A model generated the notes under the pieces. It made no database searches. It was not told the origin of the DNA and was given only the letters and a program-made list of their open reading frames with translations. A stretch of DNA of 64,000 nt from JAJEFO01 sp965214325 (GTDB lineage: Bacteria; Pseudomonadota; Alphaproteobacteria; Rhodobacterales; Rhodobacteraceae): contig CBDCBG010000006.1 of NCBI GenBank assembly GCA_965214325.1, positions 1,116,001 through 1,180,000 of the forward strand, written 5' to 3'. A program made the translations under genes and the position numbers. Within the stretch, counting starts at the first letter, position 1, and each line of letters begins with the position of its first letter. This document shows positions 59,757-64,000 of this stretch, one piece after another.

Positions 59757-60889
59757 TGGCCGTGACCGACCACCGTATCGCAAGGTTCCGTGTCCACGTG
59801 ATGCACGTTCCTGCAAGGGCAACGCACTCCCATGGTTCTGGTGATGTCTCAGGCATCAACGCAGCCCTCCTGGAACTTTCCACGGACACCGGACTGACCG
59901 GCTGGGGCGAGGCTTCGCCATGGCCCGTCTTCACCGGGACGGTCGAAGGATCGGCGGCTGCTCTTTGCACGCATTTGCGACCGCATGTGGTGGGAGCGGA
60001 TCCGGTGCAGGTCGAGCGGTTGATGCATGTTGCCGACACCGTTCTCGTGGGACATTCCGAGGCCAAGGCGGCACTTGAATGCGCCCTGCTCGACCTTGCC
60101 GGCCAGATTGCCGGGCTTTCCATCGCAGAAATGGTTGGCGGCATCTCACGCACAGAAGTCGGCTTGAGCTTTTCCGTCGCAAATCCCGATTTCGATGCCG
60201 ATCTCGACGACGTTGCGCGCATTTGGGAAGACGGTGTCCGCCTCTTCAAGCTGAAGACCGGGTTCAAGGATCGCGGATTCGACTTGATGCGGCTCGAAAG
60301 GCTTCGTGCGCTTTATGGCGACCAGATCGGCCTCCGAATCGACTACAACCAGGGCCTGGCCGCCCATGATGCCATCCGCGCGGTGCGCGACCTGGAAGCC
60401 TTTCGTCCGGACTTTGTCGAACAGCCCGTCAAACGGCACGAACGCGCAGCGCTAGCCGCGATCGCTCATGCCGTGGACGTCCCCGTCATGGCGGACGAGA
60501 GCGTGTTCGGCGTAATCGATGCCCTGGAAGGTGCACGCATGAGGATCGCCGACATCTTCTCGCTCAAGATCATGAAGTCCGGCGGCATCCGGCGCTGCCT
60601 TGAAGTGGCTGCCATCGCGCGCGCCGCCGGAATCGGGGTCTATGGCGGTTGCATGTTCGAGACCTCGATTGCGCACGCTGCGGGCATGCACCTGATGGCG
60701 GCGCTGCCGGAACTGAATCTTGGCTGCGAGTTCTACATGTCCACCTATTTCGCCAGTGCCGACATTGCCGAACCAACGCTGCCGATATCGGAAGGCAAGG
60801 TCCGACTGCCGCAAGGCGCCGGCCTAGGCGTCAGGCCGGATCCGGATGCGCTGGCAAGGCATCGGATCGAGTTGCTTGACAGACAGTGA
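59756..60889 (+). CDS. Mandelate racemase/muconate lactonizing enzyme family protein
   Basis: 377-residue member of the enolase superfamily. The second-shell and metal-site pattern is GVRLFKLKTGF (KXK), GLRIDYNQGL (Asp), DFVEQPVKRH (Glu), PVMADESVFG (Asp/Glu) and FSLKIMKSGGI (Lys). This is the MLE/dipeptide-epimerase/OSBS-like arrangement with Lys on both sides, acting by abstraction of a proton next to a carboxylate. The ATG at 59756 is within the TGATG overlap with the TPP gene; an ATG at 59744 is an alternative. Specificity (cycloisomerase, racemase or dehydratase) is open. Confidence 0.9.
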   Translation: MAVTDHRIARFRVHVMHVPARATHSHGSGDVSGINAALLELSTDTGLTGWGEASPWPVFTGTVEGSAAALCTHLRPHVVGADPVQVERLMHVADTVLVGHSEAKAALECALLDLAGQIAGLSIAEMVGGISRTEVGLSFSVANPDFDADLDDVARIWEDGVRLFKLKTGFKDRGFDLMRLERLRALYGDQIGLRIDYNQGLAAHDAIRAVRDLEAFRPDFVEQPVKRHERAALAAIAHAVDVPVMADESVFGVIDALEGARMRIADIFSLKIMKSGGIRRCLEVAAIARAAGIGVYGGCMFETSIAHAAGMHLMAALPELNLGCEFYMSTYFASADIAEPTLPISEGKVRLPQGAGLGVRPDPDALARHRIELLDRQ

Positions 60890-61318
60890 CGTCGGCATTG
60901 AACCGCAACGGAATCGACAATGCCATTCGGGCAATACTTTCCCAGGCTGGGTCCGCGTGAATTTTCCTGACATCGGGCATCCACTCGTCGGACGCAGGCC
61001 CTCGTCGAGGGTCCATGCAGAGCGCGCGCCGACGCGGTCCCCTCAAGGAGTGCGGTCCTCGGGCCCGCCCGCCGCGCGATCCAAAGCCGCCCGCCTTCTT
61101 CCGCGAGAAATGTAGCGTGCAACATGTCGGCTTCCCCTGGCCATGCCCGCCATTCATTTGCGGCGTGGCGCGACGACCATGGCCACCACCACCCCCTTTC
61201 AAGCCTCGACGGGCTCACCCCAGGAAAGCGCCATCAACTGTCGAAAGAGGACCAGGGCCGAACAGAGCTTGCTTGCAAACGCGGACTCGAAGGGGAACAG
61301 GTCACCCATCTTCTGCCG
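60890..61318. other. No confident gene; may contain more of the helicase relic
   Basis: One plus-strand stretch reads DDHGHHHPLSSLDGLTPGKR and continues KEDQGRTELACKRGLEGEQV in a frame that has protein-like features, possibly upstream parts of the decayed gene at 61319. Confidence 0.35.
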
Positions 61319-61524
61319 AGAATTCGAGGCGCGGAGGGATGCATTGATCGAGTGGCTCGCCCCCCGCTGGCGCCCTCACCGCTCGACCAAATCGTGCAGG
61401 AATTGGGGCGCGAAGCGGTCGCCAAGGAGACCGGCCGCTCCCGTCGGGGGCTTGCAGATCGCGGATGCCGGGGGAACGCCTCTCGTTCCGCAGCCGGCCC
61501 GCCTTCATGGACGGGACCAAGCGC
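61319..61524 (+). pseudogene. Strawberry-notch-like (SNO) helicase fragment
   Basis: Three short frames in succession match consecutive segments of the SNO-type methylase/helicase proteins found on alphaproteobacterial plasmids and integrative elements: EARRDALIEWL (about 61326), SPLDQIVQELGREAVAKETG with RSRR (61376-61447), and AFMDGTKR (61501-61524). Frame changes between them mean it is decayed, and the rest of the roughly 1400-residue protein is gone. The identification is from remembered family patterns in short segments, so moderate. Confidence 0.45.
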
Positions 61525-61682
61525 GCTCATGGGAACCGACAATCTCCCACCGTTCCTGGCCAGCGCGTTCCCGGCAAAGCCGGAACCGGTCTTCGATCGG
61601 CGCCTCGCCCTGGTTGTCGGACGAATTGCTGGCGCAGGGCGCAACGCGCTTCATGGCCATTCCCTCTCGATTCTGCCGGGGC

Positions 61683-62141
61683 TTACGCTCTCTTCCCGGC
61701 CATCTGCCTCTTCGGTTTCTTCGTCCCTGGAGTTTCAAGAGCAGAGCGAATGCCGGTTATGCCAAAGTGGTTGCCGATATAGAGCAACCGGGCTGAGTGC
61801 TGTTTTGCCAGCGCGTAAGCGAAGCAATCACCAAAGTTCAGCCCGCCGCGCGTGCCGAATCCCTGACCATATTTGATCCTCGCCTTCATCGCCGCACGAG
61901 CCAGACGATCATCGACCGGGGCGATGTCAACGCCGAGCGCATTGAGGAACTCGTCCAGGATTCCCACGGCCCTTGACCGCCTTGCTCCAGTGAGTCGGCC
62001 GGCCAGAACCGTGCCCGTCTCAACAAAATTTGCGGCCGAAACCAGCCGGGCTGGCGCATCCTCAAGAGCCTTGGTGCAATTGGGGCCTTCCGGTTCATCG
62101 AACAAGATGGCGACGATGGCAGAACTGTCCAGCACCATCAT
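61683..62141 (-). CDS. vapC: VapC-type PIN-domain toxin
   Basis: 152 residues. PIN RNase: acidic site residues D5 (MVLDSSAIVAIL), E41 (NFVETGTVLAGRL) and D105 (GLNFGDCFAYALA). The fourth, usually Asp in a KGDDF-like turn, is Asn124 here (YIGNHFGITGIRSAL). In related VapC toxins three acids can suffice, so activity is plausible. The C-terminal tail (ETPGTKKPKRQMAGKRA) is basic and longer than usual. The ATG overlaps the vapB stop by 4 bases, so it is co-translated with its antitoxin. Confidence 0.92.
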   Translation of the reverse strand: MMVLDSSAIVAILFDEPEGPNCTKALEDAPARLVSAANFVETGTVLAGRLTGARRSRAVGILDEFLNALGVDIAPVDDRLARAAMKARIKYGQGFGTRGGLNFGDCFAYALAKQHSARLLYIGNHFGITGIRSALETPGTKKPKRQMAGKRA

Positions 62142-62410
62142 TTCCGCAAGCCCAACTGCTCGGGCGTGTCACCGGCAGCTTCATCCCATTCTTCCTTCGT
62201 GACGGGACGGCGGTCGAACAGATGCGCACGCTCACGCACGAAAGCATGTACGCGTGCCGTATAGTCCCCTTGGGCTTCCTTCTCGGTCCGAAGACGCTCC
62301 AGCCGCTCGCGCATGGCCTTGGTGATGGCGTCGGTCATTGTCTCGCCGGCAAGTCGGGACAATTCCCGCGCTAGCCTGTCGGCTTCCTCGGTCTTGATGC
62401 TGAGGGCCAT
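62138..62410 (-). CDS. vapB: VapB-type antitoxin
   Basis: 90 residues. The PSK/Rv0623-type transcription-factor antitoxin starts MALSIKTEEADRLARELSRL with AGETMTDAITKAMRERLERL (DNA-binding ribbon-helix-helix part). The acidic C terminus (VTKEEWDEAAGDTPEQLGL) binds the toxin. It precedes vapC with a 4-base overlap. It probably represses its own promoter at the paired palindromes just upstream (62424-62442). Confidence 0.9.
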   Translation of the reverse strand: MALSIKTEEADRLARELSRLAGETMTDAITKAMRERLERLRTEKEAQGDYTARVHAFVRERAHLFDRRPVTKEEWDEAAGDTPEQLGLRK

Positions 62411-62423
62411 GGCGGCGCTCCAT

Positions 62424-62442
62424 TCTAGATCATTTTTCTAGA
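62424..62442 (-). promoter_or_regulatory. Paired TCTAGA palindromes, candidate vapBC operator
   Basis: Two TCTAGA hexamers at 62424-62429 and 62437-62442, 13 bases apart and 14 bases or more upstream of the vapB ATG, next to the AT-rich promoter-like TATTGTATC. Ribbon-helix-helix antitoxins typically bind such repeated short palindromes. Confidence 0.55.
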
Positions 62443-63447
62443 TACAATATGGTGGCCTGAGTTCAAATGCAAGGTCCGATGCCAGCCAATGGTCAATCAT
62501 CTTTGGCACTCCGATGATCTTCCTGGGCGTCGGTCTCTCCCATTGAGCCTTTGCTATCGTTGGCGGCGCAAATGGCTTTCTCGCAATCCTCATGCGCCGT
62601 CCGTCTGCCAATCTGGCGGGCAAAGGTCAACAACACGGCGTCCAGCCGCCCGAAACCTTTGGTCTCGCCCCGTATCCTGTCCATCCGGCGCACGGCTGTC
62701 GTTTGCCGGCCAAGCGCCACAGGCCGACGTCGAGGTGCAGATTGGCGTCTCCGGACATTCGAGCACACGCAAATCCCGGGAATTGCAAATGAAGGCTGAC
62801 ACCCGGCAAGCGCCCAGCCAATCAAGGCTGGGCGCACATGTCCGCAACATTCGGACTTGTCGTGTTGAGCTGCACGCGGAATGCAGATCGGCTTTCGCCC
62901 TGCCCGGTCCTTCGACCGCCCTGACGTCGCCATGCCGCGAAAGCGGACGCTGGTGTCAACCAATCGGTTTAGGTCCAAGGCTTCGTCCTTGTTCTTCTCC
63001 AACCTCGCAAACAACCGCCGAAGTAGTGTGGCACTCGCGTTCGCCGCCTTGGGTTGCCGCGGGAATCTGCCTGGAAGGCTGTTCGCACTCGGGCGGGCAG
63101 ATTGCGCAGAGCTACACTGGATCGGGAGAGGCGAAATGCCTCGGAATTCATGGGGACAAAGGTCGGTCTCTCGGAGAGGGCTCGCATGAGCCGACCCGCA
63201 GCATGTGGAACGGTCAGCCGCGTGCACTGTGGCGGCGCGACGCTTCCCGTGAATCTCAACGATCCTGAATGCGACGATTCCCAAGAGTGACCGCGACGTG
63301 CCGGACGGGTGCATGGCTTCTTGCTCCCGCCAGCCGCACGAAGACGGCATGCATTGCCGAAGAAACGCCATTCACGCCCAAAATCGCCCTTCCGATGTCG
63401 AATTCAAGCGATCGCAGGAATTCAGAGCGCACGAAAAGTGACGATAA
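62443..63447. other. 1-kb region without a recognised gene
   Basis: Long overlapping open frames on both strands (for example minus 62493-63371) show atypical composition and no family resemblance. It may be a decayed insertion. Confidence 0.4.
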
Positions 63448-64000
63448 ATGCGCATGATGATTTCATTTGCGGCCCTGCTCCTTTCGGTCCTGATGCTGCA
63501 GCTCGGATCGGGCGGCCTCGCGCCTCTGGACGCCCTCTCGGGAATCCAGCTCGATTTCACGCGTGCCGAGGTTGGACTCCTAGGTTCCGCACACTTTCTC
63601 GGCTTCTTCGCAGGATGCATATGGGCACCACGTATACTGGGCGAAGTCGGGCACTCCCGTACCTTTGCAGCCTTCACCGCCGCAGGCACGATCGGCATCC
63701 TCTGCCACATGCTGATCGTTGACGCGACGGCGTGGTTGATCATGCGAGTGCTCTCGGGAATGTGCATCGCGGGCTGCTACACGGTCGTGGAGAGCTGGCT
63801 ACAGTCGAAGGTCACCAACGCAACAAGGGGCCGGGTTATCGGTGTCTACCGTGTCGTCGACATCAGCGGGTCGCTGTTTGCCCAATTGATGATTTCGGTT
63901 CTCGAGCCCGCCAGTTATGTCTCGTACAACATCCTCGCGCTCATTTGCTGTGCTTCGCTTGTGCCTCTCGTCCTGACCCGAATCGAGCAGCCCCATGTGC
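63448..64000 (+). CDS. MFS transporter, N-terminal part (cut by window end)
   Basis: The first 184 residues of a major facilitator protein, open to the window edge. It starts MRMMISFAALLLSVLMLQLG and has about six membrane helices in this part. Marks of the family are TRAEVGLLGSAHFLGFFAGC, the loop before the fourth helix, and the long GCYTVVESWLQSKVTNATRG with RVIGVYRVVD, as in YcaD-like MFS proteins. Substrate unknown. The ATG at 63448 has only a weak purine stretch upstream. Confidence 0.87.
   Translation, partial: MRMMISFAALLLSVLMLQLGSGGLAPLDALSGIQLDFTRAEVGLLGSAHFLGFFAGCIWAPRILGEVGHSRTFAAFTAAGTIGILCHMLIVDATAWLIMRVLSGMCIAGCYTVVESWLQSKVTNATRGRVIGVYRVVDISGSLFAQLMISVLEPASYVSYNILALICCASLVPLVLTRIEQPHV

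Noticed and set aside
62493..63371. 292-codon minus-strand open frame
   Set aside because: Atypical residue use with many Arg, Ser and Cys, and no family resemblance; an equally long frame lies on the opposite strand.

Overview
The window looks like chromosome of a GC-rich alphaproteobacterium, probably Rhodobacterales or a close relative. The reasons are the one-step 5-aminolevulinate synthase (hemA), a rodZ-ispG pair, a class I fructose-bisphosphate aldolase next to pgk, and a cobalamin late-stage cluster of alphaproteobacterial type. Taxonomy is inferred from gene content only.

1-20 kb is accessory DNA. It opens with the 3' end of prfB, whose stop codon lies on the edge of an ISNCY-type insertion sequence. 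Behind this comes a graveyard of defence and toxin-antitoxin genes: a frameshifted DruA-domain gene, a broken MntA-HepT pair, and a HigB-like toxin fused in frame to its antitoxin. A transport and secretion island follows (about 6-19 kb). It has two TolC paralogues and a membrane-fusion protein carrying an N-terminal cytoplasmic PAS domain. It also has a MacB-like ABC ATPase and permease, separated from the adaptor by an IS21 remnant. Five Sec-signal-bearing or derived secreted-protein genes flank these: two paralogous proteins made of three six-cysteine repeats, a Calx-beta-like protein, a truncated relative, and a small Ig-like protein. I read this as a regulated tripartite exporter with candidate cysteine-rich cargo; it is the most interesting part of the window.

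19-23.3 kb holds an intact IS4-like element, an IS30 fragment with a tandem duplication, and a degenerate group II intron. 23.4-47.3 kb is mostly housekeeping: PBP1A, an aminotransferase, a DsbA-family protein, ispG, rodZ, hemA, an M20 dipeptidase, an alpha/beta hydrolase, tRNA-Asp, a group II intron with an intact reverse transcriptase, two tRNA-Val genes, eno, two EamA transporters, two overlapping cyclophilins, pgk, class I aldolase and an AGCS symporter.

48-57.6 kb is a cobalamin assembly cluster: cobO-cobQ, then (opposite strand) threonine-phosphate decarboxylase, cbiB, an L-threonine kinase and an alpha-ribazole-phosphatase-like gene, then cobP-cobT-cobS. These genes add the adenosyl group, amidate the ring, make and attach the aminopropanol arm, and assemble the nucleotide loop. 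The cluster is split by an orphan ParS/MbcA-type antitoxin, a second copy of the cobQ 3' tail, and a broken IS5-type element. A two-gene catabolic operon follows (TPP enzyme plus mandelate-racemase-like enzyme), then a strawberry-notch helicase relic, an intact-looking VapBC pair, and the start of an MFS transporter cut by the window end.
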